DNA of 27,952 nt from a virus. This document shows, piece after piece, positions 1 to 7,292 of this stretch. Both the position numbers and the translations under genes were made by a program. Position 1 is the first letter of the stretch; each line of letters starts with the position of its first letter. The stretch is from the IMG/VR virus record IMGVR_UViG_3300013126_000189, positions 1 through 27,952 of that record; one strand, 5' to 3'. Below the pieces are notes generated by a model that saw only the letters and a program-made list of their open reading frames with translations, searched no databases and had not been told where the DNA came from.

Positions 1-231
1 AGGAGCTTCACCACCTCTATCTTTTGCATAATCTCCACCAAACATATCATTTGGTTTTACATCTGCTTTAGATTTTCCACCTTTTTTAGCTTTAGGGTCT
101 TCGTGTGTACCTGCCTTTAGTGCAGCTTGGTATGAATCTTTTGATTTAAAGTGTACCAACTTTCCAGTTTCTTTACTTCTAGCTTTAAAATCTTCAGCTT
201 CAAATAGTCTTTTTAAACTTATGTTTGCCAT
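1..231 (-). CDS. Partial phage protein with capsid-targeting-like N-terminus
   Basis: The first 77 codons of a leftward gene are visible and the frame is still open at the window edge, so the protein is truncated here. It begins MANISLKRLFEAEDFKARS and continues with a lysine-rich, hydrophilic stretch. I do not recognise a domain. The first 11 residues end in L-F-E followed by A, which fits the T4 prohead protease gp21 consensus ((L/I)-x-E, cut after E). It is also the length of the T4 capsid-targeting peptide found on internal head proteins. That suggests a protein packaged in the head and processed during maturation, but this is inference. The ATG lies 17-20 bases downstream of a good promoter-like element, and there is no Shine-Dalgarno sequence. 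Confidence 0.7.
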   Translation of the reverse strand, partial: MANISLKRLFEAEDFKARSKETGKLVHFKSKDSYQAALKAGTHEDPKAKKGGKSKADVKPNDMFGGDYAKDRGGEAP

Positions 232-250
232 TATGTGTTATTATATTCTA

Positions 251-283
251 TAAATATACCAGTTTTTTAATTACCTTATCAAA
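251..283 (-). promoter_or_regulatory. Bacteroidota-type promoter upstream of the left-edge gene
   Basis: On the coding strand, TTTG (283-280) is followed after 21 bases by TATATTTA (258-251) and then TAG. This matches the Bacteroidota -33 TTTG / -7 TAnnTTTG architecture except that the final G is A. The start codon at 231 lies 20 bases further on. The -33 box sits just past the endolysin stop codon, so transcription of the left-edge gene can be independent of the lysis gene. Confidence 0.55.
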
Positions 284-286
284 TCC

Positions 287-1120
287 TTACGCTAATAAGT
301 GATAGTATTCTTTAAAGTGTTTGATACGGTCTGCCAATCCAATTGTTCCACCATTTACTCTTTTAGTAATAGATGTTACTACTGCATCAGTTGCACCACC
401 ATCCGCCATCTTATGTAATCCGTTTTTAGAGAAGAACCAAGCTGCTGATAATAATGCATATTTTTCAGCTACTACTTGTGGGTTAGCACAAACATCTTCA
501 CCGATTGATTTACCAAATGCTGTATAGTTATCTTTTCCTGTTAATTGAATATATCCTCTACCGCAAAACTTTGCACCATCACCAGATGATTCAGGACCGT
601 TACCCATTCTACCACCATATACTTTGTTTGCAATCTTCTCCGGCTTTCTTTCGTAAGGTAGAGCTGATTCTAAAGTTGGAAAGTATTTCTTAAAGATACC
701 ATTCAAACCTTTAGCTGAATAGTTTAAATTTTCTTTTGTAAGTCTAAATCCACCACTTTCATGTCCGCATTGTGCTAAGAAGTGTGCCAATCTCAATGGA
801 GTATTAATTTCAAACTTAGCCGCAGTATCAGGAATCATTTGGATTACCGCATCAGGAATATGTCCTTTAAGTTTATCCAATTTCAATCCACCTACTGGTG
901 CTATTGGAGCTGCAGGTGCTGGAGCCGGAGTTCCTTCTCCCATTATTTTAGCCCAAGTTACATCACCAACTATACCATCCGCAGGTAAACCATGCTTAGC
1001 TTGGAATTCTTTTACAGCTGCTTCAGTCTTAGGTCCAAAATTAGTTACTGCTGGGGAGATACCTAGTTTCTCCTGCATTAATTTTACGTTTTCGTTGTTA
1101 TCGCCTTTTTTTAATAACAT
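287..1120 (-). CDS. Endolysin: peptidoglycan-binding domain plus GH19 glycosidase
   Basis: This 277 aa cell-wall hydrolase probably cuts the glycan strand of peptidoglycan at lysis. Residues about 1-60 form a PG_binding_1 domain with the typical pattern of LKKGD, an FGPKTEAAVKEFQ helix and a GLPADGIVGDVTW motif. Residues 61-76 are a Pro/Ala linker. Residues about 80-277 are a GH19 (chitinase-like lysozyme) domain. The likely catalytic acid Glu121 lies in QCGHESGGF, a second candidate is Glu130, and the substrate-cleft motifs YGGRMGNG (168-175) and GRGYIQLTG (187-195) are present. There is no signal peptide or membrane segment, so export would need a holin, and none is visible in the window. 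It follows the 256 aa gene with only 2 bases between stop and ATG, so the two are co-transcribed. Confidence 0.92.
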   Translation of the reverse strand: MLLKKGDNNENVKLMQEKLGISPAVTNFGPKTEAAVKEFQAKHGLPADGIVGDVTWAKIMGEGTPAPAPAAPIAPVGGLKLDKLKGHIPDAVIQMIPDTAAKFEINTPLRLAHFLAQCGHESGGFRLTKENLNYSAKGLNGIFKKYFPTLESALPYERKPEKIANKVYGGRMGNGPESSGDGAKFCGRGYIQLTGKDNYTAFGKSIGEDVCANPQVVAEKYALLSAAWFFSKNGLHKMADGGATDAVVTSITKRVNGGTIGLADRIKHFKEYYHLLA

Positions 1121-1122
1121 GA

Positions 1123-1893
1123 TTAATATTTTTTTATTTGTTTATATGTTATAACTTCTTTTGGATTTATTATAATCTCATTCCACAAATGAGTTTTATT
1201 TTGAGTACAATCATTAGGATTTCTACATAAATTAGTTTCACGTTCGGGATATCCCAATCTATACATATTAGCCACTTTATGTCCACTATCAGTTGCAAAT
1301 GTTTTTGCGTCTGATTTAAATGCCGCAACCAAAGTTCCTTTTAATTTTACTATTATATTTTGTTCTGGTCTAAAGAACTTTTGAGCTTGTGTTGTAAATG
1401 TTGATAAATCAAAAGTCCATCCGTTTTCAATACTATCAATTATGTTAATTAAACCAGCTTTATTTGTCCAATGAAACGTAACCAACTCTAAATCGGTTTT
1501 ACCATAAGTATCAACAGTAAATTGTTCATTTAAAAGAATATATGGTTCAATATTATCTCTTGAATTAAAAAAAGCTATTCTATCATTATCAATATTAACA
1601 ATAAAATCTTTAAACTCAGTTCTTAATTGCCAAACTCTATGATTTACAAAATCTTCAATAAAATCTAATACCTTTTTTCTAGTTAAAGATGGAAATTGTT
1701 CAGTTTCTATGTATAACTGATATCCAAAGTATTTGTTAATTAATCCTATTAAGTTTGGATTATAATCTATCTTACCACCTCTAGTGTCAAACCCATCACC
1801 CTCCAACTTTAAAAATTCGTTGGAAATATCTTCCCACTCTTTTAACGTGTGAAAAGATGATTCTGGTTTAAAATATCCTCTGACTGGGTACAT
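1123..1893 (-). CDS. Unknown phage protein, possible ADP-ribosyltransferase-like fold
   Basis: This is a 256 aa soluble protein with no signal peptide. I do not recognise a family with certainty. The C-terminal half has the order expected of an ADP-ribosyltransferase: H141-W-T (like the Y/H-x-T NAD-binding strand), S164-T165-F (like the STS motif) and N238-E239 inside WNEIIINP (like the catalytic E strand). Phages such as T4 carry injected or early ADP-ribosyltransferases (Alt, ModA, ModB), so the idea is plausible, but it rests on three short motifs only. Cysteines at 223 and 229 are isolated. The gene sits between the 138 aa gene and the endolysin with 2-15 base gaps, so it belongs to the same operon. 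The start codon is the first ATG after the upstream stop. Confidence 0.6.
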   Translation of the reverse strand: MYPVRGYFKPESSFHTLKEWEDISNEFLKLEGDGFDTRGGKIDYNPNLIGLINKYFGYQLYIETEQFPSLTRKKVLDFIEDFVNHRVWQLRTEFKDFIVNIDNDRIAFFNSRDNIEPYILLNEQFTVDTYGKTDLELVTFHWTNKAGLINIIDSIENGWTFDLSTFTTQAQKFFRPEQNIIVKLKGTLVAAFKSDAKTFATDSGHKVANMYRLGYPERETNLCRNPNDCTQNKTHLWNEIIINPKEVITYKQIKKY

Positions 1894-1905
1894 ATAAAAT
1901 AAATA

Positions 1906-2322
1906 TTATTCCACATTTGTTTTTGTTTCCCCAAAATCAATTACTTCAAAAACTCTTGTTTGAATTTTTTTAGTTCCTTCGGCGTTTGTTAATATAATTG
2001 AATTCTTAAATTTTTGCCAATTAATGACAAAAGAATTATCCAAAACACCACCATTTTCCTCTTTTACCAATTCGTTAAGAGCATTAATAGTATATAGTGA
2101 ATTAGATTCTTTCTTTCTATGTATTAAAATTGTATTTTCCAACGGAGTTTCCGGTTGGAAAGCTGTATCAATATTATACGTGATAAATAATTCATCTAAA
2201 TTCCCCTTATTTTGGAGAATATAGATGTAATTATAAACTATGTGATAAGTTTCACGAATTAATTGTAATGTATTCTGTAACTCACCTTTCGTTGTAAACG
2301 TACATAGTAACTGTGTTTTCAT
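1906..2322 (-). CDS. Hypothetical phage protein, 138 aa
   Basis: This is a small soluble protein beginning MKTQLLCTFTTKGEL. No family is recognised. It is probably alpha/beta with an N-terminal strand-helix (the residues after LLCTFTTK resemble a short ferredoxin-like half), but that is only an impression. It is the first gene of a three-gene operon with the possible ADP-ribosyltransferase-like protein and the endolysin. A purine-rich AAAGAGG lies directly before the ATG, one of the few Shine-Dalgarno-like sequences in the window, and a promoter-like motif lies 27 bases upstream. Confidence 0.75.
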   Translation of the reverse strand: MKTQLLCTFTTKGELQNTLQLIRETYHIVYNYIYILQNKGNLDELFITYNIDTAFQPETPLENTILIHRKKESNSLYTINALNELVKEENGGVLDNSFVINWQKFKNSIILTNAEGTKKIQTRVFEVIDFGETKTNVE

Positions 2323-2348
2323 CCTCTTTTACCTTTTCTTTTAATCAT

Positions 2349-2358
2349 CTATAAATAT
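2349..2358 (-). promoter_or_regulatory. Late-type promoter motif before the lysis operon
   Basis: The coding-strand sequence ATATTTATAG lies 27 bases upstream of the ATG at 2322, in the short gap after the 1422 aa gene. It matches the recurrent (n)ATATTTAT(A/T) motif of this window. There is no TTTG box at the 20-21 base spacing. Confidence 0.45.
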
Positions 2359-2382
2359 TAAAAAAGGGTTCAAAGGGTATTT

Positions 2383-5300
2383 TTACTTTTTCTTCTTAGT
2401 TGCAGCCGTTTGTTTAGCAGTTTGAACAGTTTTATTATTACTATTTAAGTACTTTTTCTTAAATTTCTTTAGAGATGGACTATTAGGATAAATTGTTTCC
2501 AAATCTTTCAATCTTTTAGCAATTTCCGCAGATGTTTTATCATCTAAGAATTCCAAATCTTCAGAAAAATCATCTTCAATATCTTTAATAGCAGAAGAAA
2601 CTACAATTTCTTTATCTTCATCCACCCATTCATTATAACGAGTGTGTCCATATTTGTACGCCAATCCACCGAATACGGTTTGTGGCATTTCAAATGTTGG
2701 TGAATTTCCAAAACCTCTAGTTCTAATTTTAGCTTCAAATAATGGAAGTTGAGATTCCTGACCATTTTTATCACTAATTGTAATTGCTACTGACATCACA
2801 CCTTTTTTATTATTGATTACAATTTTAGAATCAATAATATCTTCCATTTTTTTCTTTAATGCAGCTTTCTTATTTGGGTCTTTTTCGTTTTTGTATTGTT
2901 CATGTAATTTTTGAATTCCAAACAATTCTGCCAATTTTTCAGGCTTCATTGATATTGCTGGTTCAGTACCAAATACTACTTTCAATTCATCCAAATTAGG
3001 ATTATCTGCAAAAAGAATATCGGAAATGTGGGTTTCATCTCTTACTAATTTTTTTACAACTGCCTGATTTTCAGGTTTCATAAAATCGTTAGCAATACCA
3101 TCTGTCATTTCTCTATCCAAAGCTCTTAACTTTTTATATGCTTCTTTTAATTCAGGATTAGTTGATGTTTTAGACAAATCACCAATAACTTTCATAGCAT
3201 CAACCGTAGGTGGTTTTTCATTAATAATACTCTTAACGAAATCCGCACAACTTACTTTTGATAAATCTGATTTTCCAGTTTTTTTAAGTATATCATTAAC
3301 TCTACTTTGAACGTTTTGTGGTTTAGTACTTATTCTCGTTGGGTTATCTCTCAAATGTTTAAAATCTTTACAAAAAGCTGCATTATTTTCTGTTGCAAAA
3401 TCTCTTATCTTAGAAAGTTCCTCATATCTTCTTTTGTTATAATATTCCATTGTGGATTTTTCACCTAAGTTAAATCCTCTATCGGTTACTACTTTTTCTA
3501 ATTTTGCCCAGCCACCATTGAATACAAATACTTTAAGGTCTTTTTTAAGAGAAATACCAATTCGTTTACCATTTGGAAATTCTTTAGTTGGTTTAGCTTT
3601 AATAAACATATCTGCAGAAGTTCCATGTCCTTGTGAACCAACTAATGCTCTACCTTGTTGATTATCCCATCCTATTTCTTCAATGTTTTCAAATCCAATT
3701 TCATCGTGAATTAAATCCAATGTATTCATAGCGGAATCAATCCATTCTGTGGTAAGATATGAATCAGCTCCTAAAAAGGTTTCAAGTTGTTTTCTCGCAG
3801 CCTCTCTAGCTTTTTGATAACATCCATTTCTATCTTTAGATTTTGAAACACATTTAACAAATTCATTTCTTAATGTTAAACAACCTTTAACTACTGCAGA
3901 TTCTCCTGCTCTACTTTCTGGACTACCTGCTCCTAAACCTTTTGTAAATTGTGGTTTAGGTCCTTTCTTTCCACCCTTTTCCCAAGCTTTGACTGCTTTT
4001 TCATATTCATCTTTAGCCTGCTTTTCTTGTGCTTTAACATCACTTTTTGTAAGTTCCAATGAGCTTGTTACTGATTTATCGGTAAAAGTTCTCATTTTTT
4101 TCTTTTCAGCTTCCGTCTTTGGAGAGTCTAGCTCTTGTCTTCCAGATTCTTTTTCTTTTGGTGGTTCTGCAGAAGGTTGTGGTTGTGTAGTTTTCTTTTT
4201 TGAAGCCGCTACCGTTTGTTTGGCTTGTGCAGTTGCTTTCTTTTGCTTTGACCTATCAATAGTTACTAACTTTACAACTTTACCTCTTGAAGTTTTTTTA
4301 GTAACCTTTGCTTCAAATAATAAGTAAGCAAGAGATTCGTTTCCTTCTATCAATACTTCTTCAACTATACCCTCAGCCACTCTATATTGTGCAGGTCCTC
4401 CTGGTGTATCTGAATAATATCCACCACCTAAACTATAAACTATACCACCATCTTCCGTTGATGGTTCTTCAGGTTCTGGTAATTTTTCGGTTGGTGTTTC
4501 TTCAGGCTTTTCTTCACCTTTTCTACTCATTTTATCAACCAACTCAACATGACTTTCACCTGCAATAGTAATAGGTATTTTACCTTGTGCCGTTAATTCT
4601 TTATTTTTTTCAATAAGATTTTCATCCCTTGCTTCATTAAATGCAACTTGAATATCATTTATTTTAGTTGGGGTATCACCATTATCTTCTGGAAATGATA
4701 ATCTATAAAGAGTATCTTTATCTTGTTCCGTTGGTTCATCCCAATTTTCTATTGGTGGGAATCCAGCTTCTTTAGCCGCATCTTGTAAGAATTGCTTACC
4801 TTCATCATCTAAATAATCATTTGGTGACATTGTATCAGTTCCCTCACCTTGTCCAATCATACTAGCCCAGTTACCAGCTTTAATTTGAGAGTCACTTAGA
4901 CCTGTTTTTTCTTTTTGTTTTTGATATAATTTAGATTCTGGTTTATGTACATCCATATCATCACCATCCCATGTATCTACACTTGCACCTATTTCTTTAA
5001 ACTTAGGAGCTGCATAATCCATTTCATCGTTGAATTCTAACTCACCTGCATCATTTGTTGCACCACCTTCACCTACAAATACAACATCCTTCCATCTTTC
5101 TTTTGGTATTTTGGATTTAACATCATCTAATATATCATCAACCATTGCGGTGTTTCCGTGCTTTGTTCCATATACAAATCCACCACCTTCCATTTCCATT
5201 GTTTGGATATTTTCACCAGATGATTTTCCTTTAAATTGTTGTGCTTTAGATTCCGGGTCATCATTAGCAGGTTCTCTTTGTGCAGGTTCTTTAGGAGCTT

Positions 5301-6651
5301 CAGCAGGAGTATCTTCTTTATTTGCATCTGCTTTCTTTGCAGCTACACCTTGCTCTTCTGCAAATTTGTTACACATTGGTATAGCATCTTTTATATCCTG
5401 GTCAATTACTTGTACCTTCATTGGTATCTGTGCATCAGGATGCGATGCATTATAAGCCGCTATTGCTGCCCATCTATGGTGTCCATCAATCACAAACCCA
5501 TCTCTACTCACATAAATTGGAGCCGTTATTGATGGGTGTTGAGGATTTTCTTCCAATGCTCCCATCATACCAACTACTTTAGCACCAACTAATTCCGATT
5601 GAGTTGCTTTTAATTTATCAGCAGGTACTTCAGTTTGTGTTACCGTAATACCTTTTTCGTCTAACATTTTTTTGAAAAGTGGTTCAGTATCTACTTCACC
5701 ATTCTTATCAACTGGCATATCTTCTGCAGGTGTACCAGGTTGTGGTTTGCCTTTAAATTGTGGCATTTCTTCTCTTGGTATTCCTAAGTTATCATCACAA
5801 TATAAGTTGGTACCAGGTACTGTTATTTGACACAAATTAATATCCGGTGCTTTTTCACCTTTAGCTTTTGCATCATCAACAATTTGTTTTACTTTAGTAA
5901 TATCAGTATTGAATTTGTTTAAATCTTCTTTATCAATTCCATCTGGTATATCAGATTCTCCACCAAATGTTTCAGGATCCGCTTGAGGAATTTCTTTTTG
6001 TACATCAACTGCTGGGATTGGATTAAACCCATCTTCTTTTTTAGGTTCTTCTTTTGGAGTTTCTTCTTCTTTATCTCCTGCTATTTTAGCAAGTGTTTCT
6101 TTTTCTTTATCCAAACGTGCTCCCATTGCAGGGTCTAACTTAGGGTCATACATTGGAGCAGCCTTTTGAATTGGGTCTTCCTTTTCGCCACCCGCTTCTT
6201 CACCACCTTTATCATCTTTTGGTTCTTGTGCACCCTGTGGTTGACCTTGTCCACCCAAATCTTTATTTAGTGAATCTCTTTCATCCGAACCATCTGCTGG
6301 TAATAAAGCCTCTGCTGCTTTACGTCCAGGATGGTCAGCTGGTAATCTTAACAAGTTACCAACAATACCTTCTGCATCTTCACCTTTTGTATTTTTATAT
6401 TTAATTTTTTTATTAAGAATTGGGTTTTTAAATGCTCCCTCATCTTCAACAACAGGTTCTGGAGTTTTTCCTTTTTCAGTAAGTAAGTTTTCTACTAAAT
6501 CGTTTTTGATATGAGATAATCCCATTTCAGAAAGTACAATACCCAACTCCTTTAAGTGGATTGGGTTCTTTGGGTTTGGCATACCATCTTCAACTCGGTA
6601 AGCCCATTCAGAAAGTATTTCGTTAATTAATTCAGATAAGGTCATATTCAT
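2383..6651 (-). CDS. Large multidomain 'polyvalent-like' protein (ParB-like, TraB/ChaN-like, possible nuclease)
   Basis: This 1422 aa protein consists of folded islands joined by Glu/Lys/Pro-rich linkers. Residues about 345-430 look like a ParB/Srx-type domain, with a VGAKVVGM helix followed by APIYVSRDGFVIDGHHRW. Residues about 475-705 resemble the TraB/ChaN/EreA superfamily: a GTKHGN turn, then VVFVGEGG, a NEARDENLIEKN helix and an IAGESHVELV strand. Residues about 880-1080 contain four cysteines and then S-A-D-M-F-I, with G-I-S-L-K-K-D about 25 residues later. That is the spacing of a PD-(D/E)XK nuclease core, though this part is weaker. L-F-E-A sites at about 778 and 1304 fit the T4 prohead-protease consensus. 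The ATG overlaps the nuclease stop (TAATG), so expression is coupled. Polyvalent proteins of this style are thought to be packaged and injected with phage DNA. The function here is inferred. Confidence 0.8.
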   Translation of the reverse strand: MNMTLSELINEILSEWAYRVEDGMPNPKNPIHLKELGIVLSEMGLSHIKNDLVENLLTEKGKTPEPVVEDEGAFKNPILNKKIKYKNTKGEDAEGIVGNLLRLPADHPGRKAAEALLPADGSDERDSLNKDLGGQGQPQGAQEPKDDKGGEEAGGEKEDPIQKAAPMYDPKLDPAMGARLDKEKETLAKIAGDKEEETPKEEPKKEDGFNPIPAVDVQKEIPQADPETFGGESDIPDGIDKEDLNKFNTDITKVKQIVDDAKAKGEKAPDINLCQITVPGTNLYCDDNLGIPREEMPQFKGKPQPGTPAEDMPVDKNGEVDTEPLFKKMLDEKGITVTQTEVPADKLKATQSELVGAKVVGMMGALEENPQHPSITAPIYVSRDGFVIDGHHRWAAIAAYNASHPDAQIPMKVQVIDQDIKDAIPMCNKFAEEQGVAAKKADANKEDTPAEAPKEPAQREPANDDPESKAQQFKGKSSGENIQTMEMEGGGFVYGTKHGNTAMVDDILDDVKSKIPKERWKDVVFVGEGGATNDAGELEFNDEMDYAAPKFKEIGASVDTWDGDDMDVHKPESKLYQKQKEKTGLSDSQIKAGNWASMIGQGEGTDTMSPNDYLDDEGKQFLQDAAKEAGFPPIENWDEPTEQDKDTLYRLSFPEDNGDTPTKINDIQVAFNEARDENLIEKNKELTAQGKIPITIAGESHVELVDKMSRKGEEKPEETPTEKLPEPEEPSTEDGGIVYSLGGGYYSDTPGGPAQYRVAEGIVEEVLIEGNESLAYLLFEAKVTKKTSRGKVVKLVTIDRSKQKKATAQAKQTVAASKKKTTQPQPSAEPPKEKESGRQELDSPKTEAEKKKMRTFTDKSVTSSLELTKSDVKAQEKQAKDEYEKAVKAWEKGGKKGPKPQFTKGLGAGSPESRAGESAVVKGCLTLRNEFVKCVSKSKDRNGCYQKAREAARKQLETFLGADSYLTTEWIDSAMNTLDLIHDEIGFENIEEIGWDNQQGRALVGSQGHGTSADMFIKAKPTKEFPNGKRIGISLKKDLKVFVFNGGWAKLEKVVTDRGFNLGEKSTMEYYNKRRYEELSKIRDFATENNAAFCKDFKHLRDNPTRISTKPQNVQSRVNDILKKTGKSDLSKVSCADFVKSIINEKPPTVDAMKVIGDLSKTSTNPELKEAYKKLRALDREMTDGIANDFMKPENQAVVKKLVRDETHISDILFADNPNLDELKVVFGTEPAISMKPEKLAELFGIQKLHEQYKNEKDPNKKAALKKKMEDIIDSKIVINNKKGVMSVAITISDKNGQESQLPLFEAKIRTRGFGNSPTFEMPQTVFGGLAYKYGHTRYNEWVDEDKEIVVSSAIKDIEDDFSEDLEFLDDKTSAEIAKRLKDLETIYPNSPSLKKFKKKYLNSNNKTVQTAKQTAATKKKK

Positions 6652-7253
6652 TAAAATTTGTGGTCAGCTTCTTCACAAATCATTTCCAACTCATACCATT
6701 TGAATTTTGGTTTTTGATTTAGAAATACAAAACATCTCCATTTATTTGATTTCTCAAAATAGATATGCTTTTGTAAGTGTGATGGAACTGCCGCTCCAGT
6801 TGATACTCTTTTAGCTGGAGTATCAAAGAATGATTTTATAATTATTGTAAGATTTTCACTATCATCCCATTTTCTTTCTTGCTCTTCCAACAATCTCCAT
6901 TCACCTCTATTAAGGTATTGGTCTTGCATAATACAATTTAAGTAAGAAAATGTTTGTTTTAGATTTTCCATATTATCAGAAAATGTTGCAGCTGGTGCTC
7001 CATGTCCTTTATCGTAAATGTTTGCTTTGTAATCTTCACCATCTGATGTTTTAATACCCTTTTCGGTATAGAAGTCCATCGAACCTCTATTCACATTTGT
7101 AGGTCTATTAGTGGAACGATACTTAATGATTAGTGGTTGTTCTAACGATTGAGAATAAAGTACATCAAATACTTCATTTTTAATTCTCACATCTTGTCCC
7201 AAAGAAACTAAGGAAACTAAGAGAAACGATAAAAGAAACATCAATTTTTTCAT
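6651..7253 (-). CDS. Secreted NUC1-family DNA/RNA non-specific endonuclease
   Basis: This 200 aa protein has a clear Sec signal peptide: KK near the N-terminus, hydrophobic residues 4-18, and likely cleavage near G19/Q20. The mature part carries the beta-beta-alpha-metal nuclease signature of the NUC1 (EndA/Serratia nuclease) family. D81-K-G-H84-G-A-P corresponds to DRGH-x-x-P with His84 as the general base. A helix with N115-R-G-x-W119 supplies the metal-binding Asn, followed by E123/E124. Cleavage of DNA and RNA outside the cytoplasm is therefore likely. It is short for the family (usually about 230-300 aa). A promoter motif lies 25 bases upstream, and its stop overlaps the start of the 1422 aa gene. 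The role could be degrading superinfecting or extracellular DNA, recycling host nucleotides, or being carried on the virion. Confidence 0.85.
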   Translation of the reverse strand: MKKLMFLLSFLLVSLVSLGQDVRIKNEVFDVLYSQSLEQPLIIKYRSTNRPTNVNRGSMDFYTEKGIKTSDGEDYKANIYDKGHGAPAATFSDNMENLKQTFSYLNCIMQDQYLNRGEWRLLEEQERKWDDSENLTIIIKSFFDTPAKRVSTGAAVPSHLQKHIYFEKSNKWRCFVFLNQKPKFKWYELEMICEEADHKF

Positions 7254-7277
7254 AGGGATAGCATATTTTTGTATATA

Positions 7278-7287
7278 CTATAAATAT
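7278..7287 (-). promoter_or_regulatory. Late-type promoter motif before the secreted nuclease
   Basis: ATATTTATAG on the coding strand lies 25 bases upstream of the ATG at 7253, in the 39-base gap after the polymerase gene. No TTTG box occurs at the expected spacing, and no clear terminator hairpin is seen in this gap. Confidence 0.45.
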
Positions 7288-7292
7288 GTTCT

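Noticed and set aside
1899-1906. ATATTTAT motif before the 256 aa gene
   Set aside because: It is only 6 bases from the ATG and overlaps the preceding stop codon, too close to act as a promoter for this start; counted as chance or background.
3989-5455. Several plus-strand frames opposite the 1422 aa gene, some Ser/Phe/Leu-rich and membrane-like
   Set aside because: Antisense shadows of Lys/Glu-rich codons; no start signals or conserved features, and the minus-strand frame is continuous.
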